A stretch of 64,000 bases of DNA from Paenibacillus tritici. GTDB taxonomy: Bacteria; Bacillota; Bacilli; Paenibacillales; Paenibacillaceae. A model generated the notes under the pieces. The model searched no databases, was not told the DNA's origin, and saw nothing but the letters and a program-made list of their open reading frames with translations. Made by a program: the position numbers and the translations under genes. Positions 50,540 through 58,618 of the stretch are shown one piece after another (within the stretch, counting starts at the first letter, position 1; every line of letters starts with the position of its first letter). The DNA is taken from assembly GCF_013204885.1 (NCBI RefSeq), contig NZ_JABMKX010000009.1, forward strand, positions 186,001 to 250,000, written 5' to 3'.

Positions 50540-50773
50540 ATGCTCGTTCTTACCCGCAAAAAAGGCGAGTCGATTATTATACAGGATAATATTGAGATTA
50601 CTATTCTGAGTGTTGAAGGAGATATTGTGAAGGTAGGTATTAACGCTCCGAAGCATGTCGATATCTTCCGGGAAGAAGTGTATCTATCAATAAAAGAAGC
50701 CAATAAGGAATCTGCTTCGCCAACCCAAGGCAATCTTAATGCTCTAATGGAACGGTTACGCACACAAAAATAA
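50540..50773 (+). CDS. csrA: Carbon storage regulator CsrA
   Basis: 77 residues from ATG 50540, immediately behind fliW, with AAGGGTGGTGA upstream. RNA-binding translational repressor. MLVLTRKKGESIIIQDNIEITILSVEGDIVKVGI... and the Arg of the FREEVYLSI segment form the RNA-binding face of the dimer. The C-terminal tail (KESASPTQGNLNALMERLR) is somewhat longer than in gamma-proteobacterial CsrA, as in other Firmicutes. The predicted target is the hag leader, 105 bases downstream. Confidence 0.97.
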   Translation: MLVLTRKKGESIIIQDNIEITILSVEGDIVKVGINAPKHVDIFREEVYLSIKEANKESASPTQGNLNALMERLRTQK

Positions 50774-50798
50774 ATTTGCGAATTCATGTAAATAGCTA

Positions 50799-50825
50799 TA
50801 AACAAATTACCGGACAAGTCGATAT
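50799..50825 (+). promoter_or_regulatory. Sigma-D-type promoter of hag
   Basis: TAAA (50799-50802), a 15-base spacer and GTCGATAT (50818-50825). This is 11 of 12 matches to TAAA-N15-GCCGATAT. Confidence 0.85.
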
Positions 50826-50877
50826 ATATATTAGACGCTGAATCCGGAGGGGCGGCCGACCTTAACGGCAGCGTTTA

Positions 50878-50912
50878 CCACATGGATGTGGAACAACTCA
50901 ATTTCAGGGAGG
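50878..50912 (+). promoter_or_regulatory. Predicted CsrA-binding sites in the hag leader
   Basis: CCACA-TGGA-TGTGG (50878-50891) is a hairpin that presents GGA in its loop and matches the CsrA consensus core ACARGGAUGU apart from one base. The Shine-Dalgarno region CAGGGAGGA (50905-50913) offers a second GGA. The two are about 20 bases apart, the layout that lets a CsrA dimer block hag translation in Bacillus. Confidence 0.7.
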
Positions 50913-50921
50913 AAATACAAA

Positions 50922-52367
50922 ATGATTATCAACCACAACGTAACAGCATTAAATACTCACCGTCAATTGAGCACTAACACAGCTAACCAGAGCAAGAACA
51001 TCGAGAAACTGTCTTCCGGTCTCCGTATCAACCGTGCAGGCGATGATGCAGCAGGTTTGGCGATTTCCGAAAAAATGCGCGGACAAATCCGCGGTTTGGA
51101 TCAAGCCAGTCGTAACGGACAAGACGCAATTTCATTGATTCAAACAGCAGAAGGCGCCTTGAACGAAACGCATTCAATTCTCCAACGTGTTCGTGAACTG
51201 GCTGTTCAATCTGGTACTGATACAAATACTGCTGATGACCGCAAAAAGATTCAACAAGAAGTTGACGAGTTGGCTAAAGAAATCACTCGTATCTCTAATA
51301 CAACTGAGTTCAATACTCAGAACTTGCTTGCTGGCGGTTTGAAGAACACTTATCAAATCGGTGCAAATGCAAACCAGAATCTTTCTCTGAGCGTTAGTGC
51401 TATGGATGCCAAGTCACTAGGAGTTTCCGGTGATGTAATCAGCACTACTTTGACTGCTGGTTCTGGAGTAACAGGTGTTACAGGTGTAACATCTGATCTT
51501 GGAGCAGGTGCTAATGTTACAGTTTCAGGTGTTACTGCGGCTAGTTACACAGCAGCAGCTGGTAACATTGCAGGCGCTATTACTACTACTGGTTCTGCTT
51601 ACACTGGCTCTTCAGACTTTACAGTTCAATTTAAAATTGCCAGCATTGGTACTCCAGCCACTGGTGACGTTACTTCGTTGAGCTACTCAAAAGATGGAGG
51701 CACAACATGGGCAACTGCTTCAGTAGCAGCTGGCGCTTTTGATCTTGGAGAAGGTGTAAGTGTTCAAATCGCTAATGCTCCTACAAACGGTGTTGGTAAC
51801 CAAGGTTCAGTAGCAGTAAAAGCTGCAACTGCGGTTCTTACTTTGGGTAATACAGCAGGTAGTATTGGTCCTTCTGTAACTGTTCGCAGCAATCAAACCG
51901 GTGTAACTATTGGTGACGCTTCAACTGGACGTACAGCGAATGTTGACTTTACTTTTTCTGCATTGGCTACAGGTACTCCTGCTCTGACACAAACTAAACA
52001 AGCTTCTACTTCTGCAACAATTGATGCTAACGGAAATGTTTCAGGCCAGGCTACAGTTCAGAAGGGTATCGATGTCTCCTCGCAGGGGGCAGCAAATAGC
52101 GCAATTACTAATATCGATAAAGCTATCACAACAGTATCTTCGGAACGTTCTAAACTGGGTGCTTACCAAAACCGTTTGGAACACACAATTAACAACCTGA
52201 ATACTTCTTCCGAGAACTTGACTGCTGCAGAATCCCGTATCCGAGATGTTGATATGGCGAAAGAAATGATGGAGCAGACTAAAAACTCCATTCTGGCACA
52301 GGCTTCCCAAGCTATGCTGGCTCAAGCTAACCAACAGCCACAAGGTGTTCTTCAATTGCTTCGTTAA
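50922..52367 (+). CDS. hag: Flagellin
   Basis: 481 residues from ATG 50922 (AGGGAGG 9 bases upstream). Filament subunit. The N-terminal D0/D1 part (MIINHNVTALNTHRQLS, IEKLSSGLRINRAGDDAAGLAISEKMRGQIRGLDQAS) and the C-terminal part (NNLNTSSENLTAAESRIRDVDMAKEM, LAQANQQPQGVLQLLR) are strongly conserved. The middle (about residues 165-395) is a variable, Thr/Ala/Gly/Val-rich, surface-exposed insert, making it clearly longer than Bacillus subtilis Hag (about 304 residues). Codons are of the highly expressed type. Regulated by sigma-D and probably CsrA. Confidence 0.97.
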   Translation: MIINHNVTALNTHRQLSTNTANQSKNIEKLSSGLRINRAGDDAAGLAISEKMRGQIRGLDQASRNGQDAISLIQTAEGALNETHSILQRVRELAVQSGTDTNTADDRKKIQQEVDELAKEITRISNTTEFNTQNLLAGGLKNTYQIGANANQNLSLSVSAMDAKSLGVSGDVISTTLTAGSGVTGVTGVTSDLGAGANVTVSGVTAASYTAAAGNIAGAITTTGSAYTGSSDFTVQFKIASIGTPATGDVTSLSYSKDGGTTWATASVAAGAFDLGEGVSVQIANAPTNGVGNQGSVAVKAATAVLTLGNTAGSIGPSVTVRSNQTGVTIGDASTGRTANVDFTFSALATGTPALTQTKQASTSATIDANGNVSGQATVQKGIDVSSQGAANSAITNIDKAITTVSSERSKLGAYQNRLEHTINNLNTSSENLTAAESRIRDVDMAKEMMEQTKNSILAQASQAMLAQANQQPQGVLQLLR

Positions 52368-52390
52368 TTTTCACAAGGGTTTTAGTAGTG

Positions 52391-52423
52391 AGAATCCTGG
52401 ATTATTCCAGGGTTCTTTTTTTG
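52391..52423 (+). terminator. Intrinsic terminator of hag
   Basis: GAATCCTGG and CCAGGGTTC pair (one G-U) with loop ATTATT. Seven T follow. Confidence 0.88.
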
Positions 52424-52451
52424 TTTTAAGCTTTATTTTTTGCATTACCTA

Positions 52452-52489
52452 TAATATGGTTGACAACAAATTCCGATACATAGTATATA
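52452..52489 (+). promoter_or_regulatory. Overlapping sigma-A and sigma-D promoter candidates of flaG-fliD-fliS
   Basis: Sigma-A: TTGACA (52460-52465), 18 bases, TATATA (52484-52489). Sigma-D: TAAT (52452-52455), 16 bases, TCCGATAC (52472-52479), two or three mismatches. Confidence 0.5.
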
Positions 52490-52516
52490 CATTGATCAGT
52501 GACGGAGGGTTCTGCG

Positions 52517-52909
52517 ATGGATGTTCGATTAGCAGGAGCAGGGAATTATGGTGCTAAGCCTACGGAAAAGGGAAATAAGATCGAGAAAAAAAATGACATA
52601 AATACTAGTCTTCCAGTAATCAATCAAGCCAGCAGTAATGAAGATTTAAAAAAGATGGAGAACCAAGGTATTCCTATTTCATTAGGGGAAGAGCAGGTCG
52701 TTAAAGCACTTGACCGGGCACTGAAAGCACTGGAAGGACCTTCTACTACTCTGGAAGTAAGTATGCATAAACAAACAAATACGATTATGGTCAAGATCTT
52801 AAATAAAGAAACTGGTGAACTTATTCGGGAGATTCCTCCAGAGAAAACACTGGACTTAGTAGCTAATATGATGCAGATTGCAGGTATAATCATTGATGAG
52901 AGAGTTTAA
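52517..52909 (+). CDS. flaG: FlaG family flagellar protein
   Basis: 130 residues from ATG 52517 (GGAGGG 7 bases upstream; a GTG at 52499 is in frame but inside that site). The C-terminal half has the FlaG/YvyC core: LEVSMHKQTNTIMVKILNKETGELIREIPPEKTLDLVANM. The N-terminal half is polar and unstructured-looking. FlaG proteins affect filament length or capping in some species. fliD follows after 19 bases. Confidence 0.9.
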   Translation: MDVRLAGAGNYGAKPTEKGNKIEKKNDINTSLPVINQASSNEDLKKMENQGIPISLGEEQVVKALDRALKALEGPSTTLEVSMHKQTNTIMVKILNKETGELIREIPPEKTLDLVANMMQIAGIIIDERV

Positions 52910-52928
52910 TTGAAAAGGAGAACTATCT

Positions 52929-54425
52929 ATGACTTTGAGGATTAGTGGACTTGCTTCCGGGATTGATGTCGATAGCATCGTAAAGCAGATGATGACAGCC
53001 AAGCGAGTTCCTTTGGATAAGCTGAATCAACAGAAGGAAATTTTACAGTGGCAAAGAAATAATTATCGTGAGGTCAACAGTAAGTTAGTTGATTACAAAA
53101 ATAATAAACTAGCCAAATTTGATAATTCAGCTCAGATGAATTCACAAAAGGCTACAGTATCTGGTAATACTACAGCGCTTAAGGCTGAGGCAACTGCAGA
53201 TGCGAACGGTACGAGTATGGAGGTTACAGTAACTCAATTAGCAAAAGCAGCAGCTAAAGAAACCGCGGGAATGGTAGTTTCTAAGGATGGTAAGCGTATC
53301 ACCTCAAACTCAACGTTAGAAGATCTAAGAGTATTTAATAACGTCACAGCATCACCTGATGGGAAATATTCAATAACTATAAATGGTAAGACAACGATTA
53401 AATTGGATAGTACTACTTCAATTGCTGATGCAATAACTTCTATTAATAAAATTGATGGAGCAAATGTTAAAGCTAAGTTTGATGAAGTAACAGGTAAGTT
53501 CAGTATTACTTCCACGGTTTTTAGTTCAGTAAGTAAGGTGGAATTAGGTAGCGGAGATAACTTTCTTCAGCTTTTTGGCTCAGGAGCAGTTACGTCTACA
53601 CCTTATCAAGTAGCAAAAATAAATGTAAAAGCTAACGGAAGTACAACCGGAACAGACTTGGAGTTCCCAAGTAATATTTTGAAATTAAACGGAGTACAGT
53701 TTACTCTGCTAGCTGAGTCTACTACTTCTGCCACAGTAACTACAGAAACGGATTACACAACAACACTTTCGACCATCACGAGTTTTGTAGATAGCTACAA
53801 TGAACTTATTGCTAATTTTAATGCTAGAGTCAATGAAGAACGTTACCCTGACTTCACACCGCTCAGTGATGAGCAGAAGAAAGAAATGAAGGAAAGCGAA
53901 ATTGAAGCTTGGGAAACCAAAGCGAAAAGTGGGATGCTAAAGAATGATGAGATTCTGAAATCCACTTTGCTTTCTATGCGATCTGAGATAACAAAAAAAC
54001 TTGGTGACTTGAGTGCGATTGGTATTACTAGCGGAGAGTATCACGAAAACGGAAAATTGTATATTAATCAGGAGAAATTGAAGGAAGCTCTTCAAAATGA
54101 GCCCCAGAGGGTAACTTCTATATTCCAGGGGTCTAACAGTGGAACGGATGGGCTTTATGATAAATTAACATCAAGTGTTAGTACTGCTATCGAAAAATTA
54201 TCTACTAAAGCAGGGACATCTAAGTATAGTGTAGATTTAACTACTGCTTTTAAATCAGACAGTACCATGGGAAAGAGACTAAGTGATTATAATACTCGTA
54301 TCAGAGCCTTGCAGGATCGGCTAGAAAATATGGAAAACAACTATTATAAGAAGTTCACTGCCATGGAAACAGCAATGAACAAATATAACAGCCAGTCAAG
54401 CAGCCTATCAAGCTATTTCTCATAA
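52929..54425 (+). CDS. fliD: Flagellar filament cap protein FliD (HAP2)
   Basis: 498 residues. Forms the pentamer or decamer cap that folds flagellin onto the filament tip. The N-terminus MTLRISGLASGIDVDSIVKQMMTAKRVPLDKLNQQKEILQWQRNNYREVN-type opening and the C-terminal coiled coil (LQDRLENMENNYYKKFTAMETAMNKYNSQSSSLSSYFS in pattern) are typical. The middle is beta-rich with a Thr/Ser-rich surface. RBS AAAGGAG precedes the ATG. It is followed by its likely chaperone genes fliS and fliT. Confidence 0.95.
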   Translation: MTLRISGLASGIDVDSIVKQMMTAKRVPLDKLNQQKEILQWQRNNYREVNSKLVDYKNNKLAKFDNSAQMNSQKATVSGNTTALKAEATADANGTSMEVTVTQLAKAAAKETAGMVVSKDGKRITSNSTLEDLRVFNNVTASPDGKYSITINGKTTIKLDSTTSIADAITSINKIDGANVKAKFDEVTGKFSITSTVFSSVSKVELGSGDNFLQLFGSGAVTSTPYQVAKINVKANGSTTGTDLEFPSNILKLNGVQFTLLAESTTSATVTTETDYTTTLSTITSFVDSYNELIANFNARVNEERYPDFTPLSDEQKKEMKESEIEAWETKAKSGMLKNDEILKSTLLSMRSEITKKLGDLSAIGITSGEYHENGKLYINQEKLKEALQNEPQRVTSIFQGSNSGTDGLYDKLTSSVSTAIEKLSTKAGTSKYSVDLTTAFKSDSTMGKRLSDYNTRIRALQDRLENMENNYYKKFTAMETAMNKYNSQSSSLSSYFS

Positions 54426-54451
54426 ATTTTTTGAAAAAAGGGTGAATATAA

Positions 54452-54841
54452 ATGATAACATCTCCTTACGATAAATATCGGCAATCCTCGGTGCAGACTT
54501 CAAGTCCGGCACAACTGCTGCTTATGATGTTTGACGGAGCGATTCGTTTTGGTAAGGCGGCGTTAGAAGGGATTGATTCGTCCGACTTTAATAAAGTTAG
54601 CACCAACCTGGGCAAGGCGCAAACTATTGTCAATGAGCTTATCACTACATTGGATAACACGTACGAGGTTTCTAAGGGGCTTGCTTCAATGTATGAATAT
54701 ATTAATTATCTCTTTATTGAATCCAACATTAAGAAGTCAAAGGAACAGGCGGAGGAAGCAATTGGTTATCTTCTGGAGCTTCGTCAGACCTTTGCTCAGG
54801 CTTCTAAAATGAATATTACACAAGATCAGCAGCATGGATAA
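54452..54841 (+). CDS. fliS: Flagellin export chaperone FliS
   Basis: 129 residues, helical bundle. Binds the C-terminal helix of flagellin in the cytoplasm. Family features: SPAQLLLMMFDGAIRFGKAALEGI, ELITTLDNTYEVSKGLASMYEYINYLFIESNIKKS. RBS AAAGGGTGA precedes the ATG. It overlaps the next gene by 8 bp, suggesting coupled translation. Confidence 0.95.
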   Translation: MITSPYDKYRQSSVQTSSPAQLLLMMFDGAIRFGKAALEGIDSSDFNKVSTNLGKAQTIVNELITTLDNTYEVSKGLASMYEYINYLFIESNIKKSKEQAEEAIGYLLELRQTFAQASKMNITQDQQHG

Positions 54842-55169
54842 TCTGTTGCAGGAGCTTGAAGAACTGACCCGGGCCATGAACTATCAGTTGGAAGATACCA
54901 CCTACGAAGAACTCGAAACCTTCGTAGAACAACGCCAGAAAATTGTCGAAGCCATTGGGGAAGAAGTCGAGAATTGTCAGATGACCCCTGCACAAAAAGA
55001 TCTATTGCGTCGAATTCTGGAGCATGATCCGGCCATCATGGCACGAATGAATGCCCATCGCCTCGAAGCCAAAGACTGGCTCCAAAAACGCAATCAAGCC
55101 AAAATCCAACGCAACGCATACGAGACGGCGTATACTCCAGACAGCTTCCTGATGGACCGGAAAAAATAA
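54834..55169 (+). CDS. fliT: FliT-like small flagellar protein
   Basis: 111 residues, fully helical and charged (LLQELEELTRAMNYQLEDTTYEELETFVEQRQKIVEAI, then TPAQKDLLRRILEHDPAIMARM and a basic tail). The ATG lies within the end of fliS. Position after fliD-fliS, size and helical pattern fit FliT, the FliD chaperone, but FliT sequences are poorly conserved, so the name rests mainly on context. A terminator follows, closing the flagellar cluster. Confidence 0.75.
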   Translation: MDNLLQELEELTRAMNYQLEDTTYEELETFVEQRQKIVEAIGEEVENCQMTPAQKDLLRRILEHDPAIMARMNAHRLEAKDWLQKRNQAKIQRNAYETAYTPDSFLMDRKK

Positions 55170-55203
55170 TAGAAAAAATAATAGATTCTCCCTGTTTCAG
55201 CCG

Positions 55204-55244
55204 GGGAGCAGGCGGGTATTTTTAAAGCGTCTGCTCCTTTTTTT
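55204..55244 (+). terminator. Intrinsic terminator of the flagellar cluster
   Basis: GGAGCAGGC pairs with GTCTGCTCC (one G-U) across a loop of about 16 bases. Seven T follow. Confidence 0.8.
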
Positions 55245-55327
55245 GTATCTTATCTCACCGAATCTGGCTTTTTCTGAGCTCAATTAGGGTCTGGTAAAAT
55301 ATTGCATGTAACCATTTACTATTCCAA

Positions 55328-55357
55328 TTGACAATAGAGAAGCAGCGGTGGTATAGT
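55328..55357 (+). promoter_or_regulatory. Sigma-A promoter of the cold-shock gene
   Basis: TTGACA (perfect -35, 55328-55333), an 18-base spacer and TATAGT (55352-55357). The leader is about 48 nt, much shorter than the long leaders of many cold-induced csp genes. Confidence 0.7.
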
Positions 55358-55410
55358 CGAATTGTGAGCAAGACTCACGTTCATCTGATGACGAAGGGAA
55401 TGTTTAGTCA

Positions 55411-55608
55411 ATGGAAGGTAAAGTTAAATGGTTTAACGCAGAAAAAGGTTATGGTTTCATCGAAACTGCCGATGGTGGCGACGTATTCGTACACTTCTCC
55501 GCGATTCAAACTGACGGTTTCAAGACATTGGATGAAGGTCAATCCGTAGAGTTCGATATCGTTGAAGGCGCACGCGGACCACAAGCAGCTAACGTCATCA
55601 AATTATAA
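55411..55608 (+). CDS. Cold-shock protein (CSD, OB fold)
   Basis: 65 residues, a single cold-shock domain. RNA/ssDNA chaperone. The RNP motifs are visible: KWFNAEKGYGFI (RNP1, KGYGFI) and VFVHFSAI (RNP2). It begins MEGKVKWFN, as in CspB/CspD types. RBS GAAGGGA is about 10 bases upstream. It has its own promoter and terminator. Which csp paralogue it is cannot be decided here. Confidence 0.95.
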   Translation: MEGKVKWFNAEKGYGFIETADGGDVFVHFSAIQTDGFKTLDEGQSVEFDIVEGARGPQAANVIKL

Positions 55609-55671
55609 TCATCCGGCGAAGCCGACCTACATATATGGTAGATGGTTAGCAATTGAGACAACGCTAGCGGT

Positions 55672-55704
55672 AGACCCTGGGGACATTCCCTGGGGTCTTT
55701 TTTA
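55672..55704 (+). terminator. Intrinsic terminator of the cold-shock gene
   Basis: AGACCC and GGGTCT pair, with an inner GGGA/TCCC stem. Six T follow. Confidence 0.85.
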
Positions 55705-56029
55705 TATGCTTGAGGGAGCACAGAAATCGCAATAAGCAACCCTCGAGAGCATCTAATGAGAACCGCATTTTGCGAGATTATTCTACATTATATTCATAAA
55801 TATTCTTAAAATTTGGAATAAAAGAGAGCTTATTTGGACATTTTGTAAAATTTAGTTTGGAAAAGTGTTTATCATCTCCAAAATATGGGTAATGAGAACC
55901 GTTGGGCTTTTTTCTTGCCTAGTTTGCACTCTCATTATTAGCTTAGGCGTATGCTTCCGAAAGAGCTTTTGTAAGAAGACATGCAGTGAAGCCTATGCCC
56001 ATCAAAATCACAGGAGGATGAACAAAAGA

Positions 56030-57493
56030 ATGAAGAAATTGTGGCGTGGCCTTACGGCCGGAGTACTGGGTATTTCAATGCTGCTGGGATCACTGGGAAG
56101 TGTATCCGCAGCGCCTGCCCCCAAGGATATTCAAGGACACTGGGCGCAGAAGCAACTGCAGAGCTGGCTGGATAAAGGATACCTGGGCGGTTATCCTGAC
56201 GGAACGGTGAAGCCGAATAAGGCGATTACCCGTGGTGAATATGTGGCATTGATCAATCGCCTGTTCGGGTTCACCGACACGGCTTCCATTAGCTTCACCG
56301 ATGTGAAGAAATCAAACTGGGTATATAGCGAAGTTTCCAAGGCTGTGAAGGCTGGTTACATTGGCGGGTATGAGAATAATACCTTCCGGGCCAATAATCC
56401 GCTCACCCGGCAGGAAGCAGCAGTTATTGCTGCCAAGGTGCTTAAGCTGAGTACAAGCTCTACTCCACTTAAGTTCAAGGACAATGCCCAGATCTCAGCA
56501 TGGGCCAAAGCTGCAGTAGCATCAGCGGCTGGCAAGAAGATCATCAACGGTTATCCTGACGGAACGTTCGGGCCGAAGAAATCGCTTACCCGTGCTGAAG
56601 CAGTCGGCATTATCAGCAATTCGGTTATGCATAAGCCGGGTACCGGTGGTGGAGTAACCCCAATGCCAACACCTACAACAACCCCTGCTCCTACAGCAAC
56701 TCCAGTGCCAACTACTAGTCCAACAGCTACTCCTGTTCCTGGCGGTAGTGGTGGTGGCGGTACTGGCGGCGGAGGCGGTGGTGGCGGCGGAGGCGGCAGC
56801 GTGACCTTGCCTTCCGTTAGCAATGTAACCTACGGTCATGTGGGTTCGGTTACCGCAGATGTATATGTTACGCCTTCTGTAACGGGAGCTGTGTATTATG
56901 TAGTTGCTCCTTACAGCATGAACGTAATGGCACCAACTGCAGCACAAGTGAAAGACGGAATGGCTGCGGCAGGAACAACAGTCGTTCATTCCGGCACAAT
57001 GGCAACAACAGCCAATACAACCGTTGCTTTCTCTGTATATGGTCTGAGTGCAGGCACTGAGTATACTGTATATGTTGCTCTGGCTGATAATTCAGGCAAT
57101 TGGTCGGGCGTAACACCGCTTCGCTTGAAGACAGCAGCAGGCACTACCACTTCGCTTTCACAGGTTGGAGTAACTAGCATAGGAACGGTATCAGCAGAAG
57201 TCTATGCAGCTTACGGGCAGATGGCCGCACCAGTAACAGCGCTGAAATATGTGGTAGTCAAAGCAACTGAAGCTGACCCAACCGCACTGCAGATTGCTAA
57301 CGGGCAGAATAGTGCTGGCGCTCCGTTAACAGGAACTTGGGCTGGATCAACTTCTACACTGGCTCCTATGGCAAAACACAACTTTATGCTGAACGGACTG
57401 AGTGCCGATACAGCGTACAAAGTCTTCTTCGTTTCTGGTACTGGCGGCAGCTTGTCGCCTGTAGAGATTCTGCGTATTCATACTGCTAAATAA
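56030..57493 (+). CDS. SLH-domain surface protein with poly-Gly hinge and FnIII-like repeats
   Basis: 487 residues from ATG 56030 (AGGAGG 12 bases upstream; ATG 56018 directly abuts that site). Signal peptide KKLWRGLTAGVLGISMLLGSLGSVSA. Three SLH domains span about residues 30-205 (KAITRGEYVALINRLFGF, NPLTRQEAAVIAAKVLKL, KSLTRAEAVGIISNSVM, with GYPDGTVKPN and GYPDGTFGPK turns). A Pro/Thr linker of about 30 residues and a poly-Gly run come next. Two related beta domains (VTADVYVTPSVTGAVYYVV... and VSAEVYAAYGQMAAPVTALKYVV...) complete it, looking like fibronectin-III or Ig modules. Probably a wall-bound display protein. Confidence 0.87.
   Translation: MKKLWRGLTAGVLGISMLLGSLGSVSAAPAPKDIQGHWAQKQLQSWLDKGYLGGYPDGTVKPNKAITRGEYVALINRLFGFTDTASISFTDVKKSNWVYSEVSKAVKAGYIGGYENNTFRANNPLTRQEAAVIAAKVLKLSTSSTPLKFKDNAQISAWAKAAVASAAGKKIINGYPDGTFGPKKSLTRAEAVGIISNSVMHKPGTGGGVTPMPTPTTTPAPTATPVPTTSPTATPVPGGSGGGGTGGGGGGGGGGGSVTLPSVSNVTYGHVGSVTADVYVTPSVTGAVYYVVAPYSMNVMAPTAAQVKDGMAAAGTTVVHSGTMATTANTTVAFSVYGLSAGTEYTVYVALADNSGNWSGVTPLRLKTAAGTTTSLSQVGVTSIGTVSAEVYAAYGQMAAPVTALKYVVVKATEADPTALQIANGQNSAGAPLTGTWAGSTSTLAPMAKHNFMLNGLSADTAYKVFFVSGTGGSLSPVEILRIHTAK
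56741..56800 (+). repeat. GGN simple-sequence tract encoding poly-Gly
   Basis: Nearly uninterrupted GGN codons within the SLH protein gene encode Gly with a few Ser or Thr. In-frame length changes by slippage are plausible. Confidence 0.75.
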
Positions 57494-57588
57494 CCAGGAT
57501 ATATGAATACAGGACATCATTCCTGCTGCAGGATTGCAATCATTCATAATTCTGGCTGCAACGTGAGATAATACAGCAGCCGTACACG

Positions 57589-57629
57589 GGTCCGGCTAGG
57601 GCGACATCATGCTCTAGCCGGACCTGTTT
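57589..57629 (+). terminator. Intrinsic terminator of the 56030 SLH gene
   Basis: GTCCGGCTAGGGC and GCTCTAGCCGGAC pair (one wobble). The tail GTTTATTG is only moderately T-rich. Confidence 0.75.
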
Positions 57630-57692
57630 ATTGTAAGGCGAGGTCTATGACATCTTTTGTTAGCTAAATGTAAAGGCTGTCATGATTTGTTT

Positions 57693-57721
57693 TTTACTTA
57701 GCTCTGACAATTTGCTATAAT
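57693..57721 (+). promoter_or_regulatory. Sigma-A promoter of hpf
   Basis: TTTACT (57693-57698), a 17-base spacer and TATAAT (57716-57721). This is 28 bases before the ATG. No sigma-B box was recognised. Confidence 0.65.
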
Positions 57722-57749
57722 GAAAAGGTAAACAAAGGAGGAGTGCCCC

Positions 57750-58307
57750 ATGCAATTCAGCATTCGAGGTCAACAAATTGAAGTGACCGACGCTTTGAGA
57801 GACTATGTTGATAAGAAGCTCAGCAGACTTGAGAAGTATTTCGATGCACCCCCTACCTCTGAAGGATATGTGACGCTTGGCGTCGTTCGCGGCCTTCATA
57901 CGGTGGAAGTTACAATCCCTCTGGCCGGTGTGACGCTTCGTGCCGAAGACCGCAGCGATGATATGTATGCATCCATCGATGCCGTAGTGGACAAGCTGGA
58001 ACGTCAGATCCGCAAGCACAAGACTAAGCTTAATCGCAAGTTCCGTCAGGAAGGCAGTCTGAAGACCTTGTTCGTAGAAGGTTCGGCTAGTGCCGTTGCT
58101 GTTGAAGATCAGGAACAGGATTACGATGATCTTGAGGTTGTGCGGAACAAACGGTTCACCTTGAAGCCTATGGATGTGGAAGAAGCGATTCTGCAAATGA
58201 ACATGATTGGTCATACGTTCTTCGTGTTCTCCAACATTGATACTTCTGAAGTAAGCGTTGTTTACAAACGTGATGACGGCAAGTATGGTCTGATCGAACA
58301 AGATTAA
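57750..58307 (+). CDS. hpf: Ribosome hibernation promoting factor, long form
   Basis: 185 residues, the long HPF type that dimerises 70S ribosomes into 100S in stationary phase. The N-terminal domain (IRGQQIEVTDALRDYVDKKLSRLEKYFD) binds the decoding site. The C-terminal domain (KRFTLKPMDVEEAILQMNMIGHTFFVFSN) makes the dimer. A linker rich in acidic residues (VEDQEQDYDDLEVV) joins them. RBS AAAGGAGGAG precedes the ATG. Placement before secA-prfB matches Bacillus. Confidence 0.96.
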   Translation: MQFSIRGQQIEVTDALRDYVDKKLSRLEKYFDAPPTSEGYVTLGVVRGLHTVEVTIPLAGVTLRAEDRSDDMYASIDAVVDKLERQIRKHKTKLNRKFRQEGSLKTLFVEGSASAVAVEDQEQDYDDLEVVRNKRFTLKPMDVEEAILQMNMIGHTFFVFSNIDTSEVSVVYKRDDGKYGLIEQD

Positions 58308-58374
58308 CTCTAGCGGACCGGGAATTGCTGGAATAAGGAAGGGCTTCGGTTCAGCCTAACGTGGACAATTAGAC

Positions 58375-58408
58375 GAGTCCCTATTCGCCTGAAGCGAATA
58401 GGGCTCTT
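58375..58408 (+). terminator. Intrinsic terminator after hpf
   Basis: CCCTATTCGC and GCGAATAGGG form a perfect 10-bp stem (loop CTGAA), extended by GAG/CTC. The T tail is weak. Confidence 0.7.
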
Positions 58409-58494
58409 GTGCGTATATATAGAAGTTTCGTTAAAATGTCATCTTCTCTCCTTATATAAGAGGATTATACAGAATAAGGTTAGGGCAGCTTGTA

Positions 58495-58523
58495 TTGCGG
58501 CATCTCTTACAAACTGTTACAAT
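58495..58523 (+). promoter_or_regulatory. Possible sigma-A promoter of secA
   Basis: TTGCGG (58495-58500), a 17-base spacer and TACAAT (58518-58523) with a TG two bases upstream (extended -10). The 310-base gap between hpf and secA otherwise holds only the terminator listed. Confidence 0.5.
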
Positions 58524-58618
58524 TTATGAAGCAGCGGAATCGAAATCATATATGGCCCTTTCAAATTGTTGAGCATGGGCTCGGTTCCACCATCTGTGTT
58601 GCATGAAAGGGGTTAACC

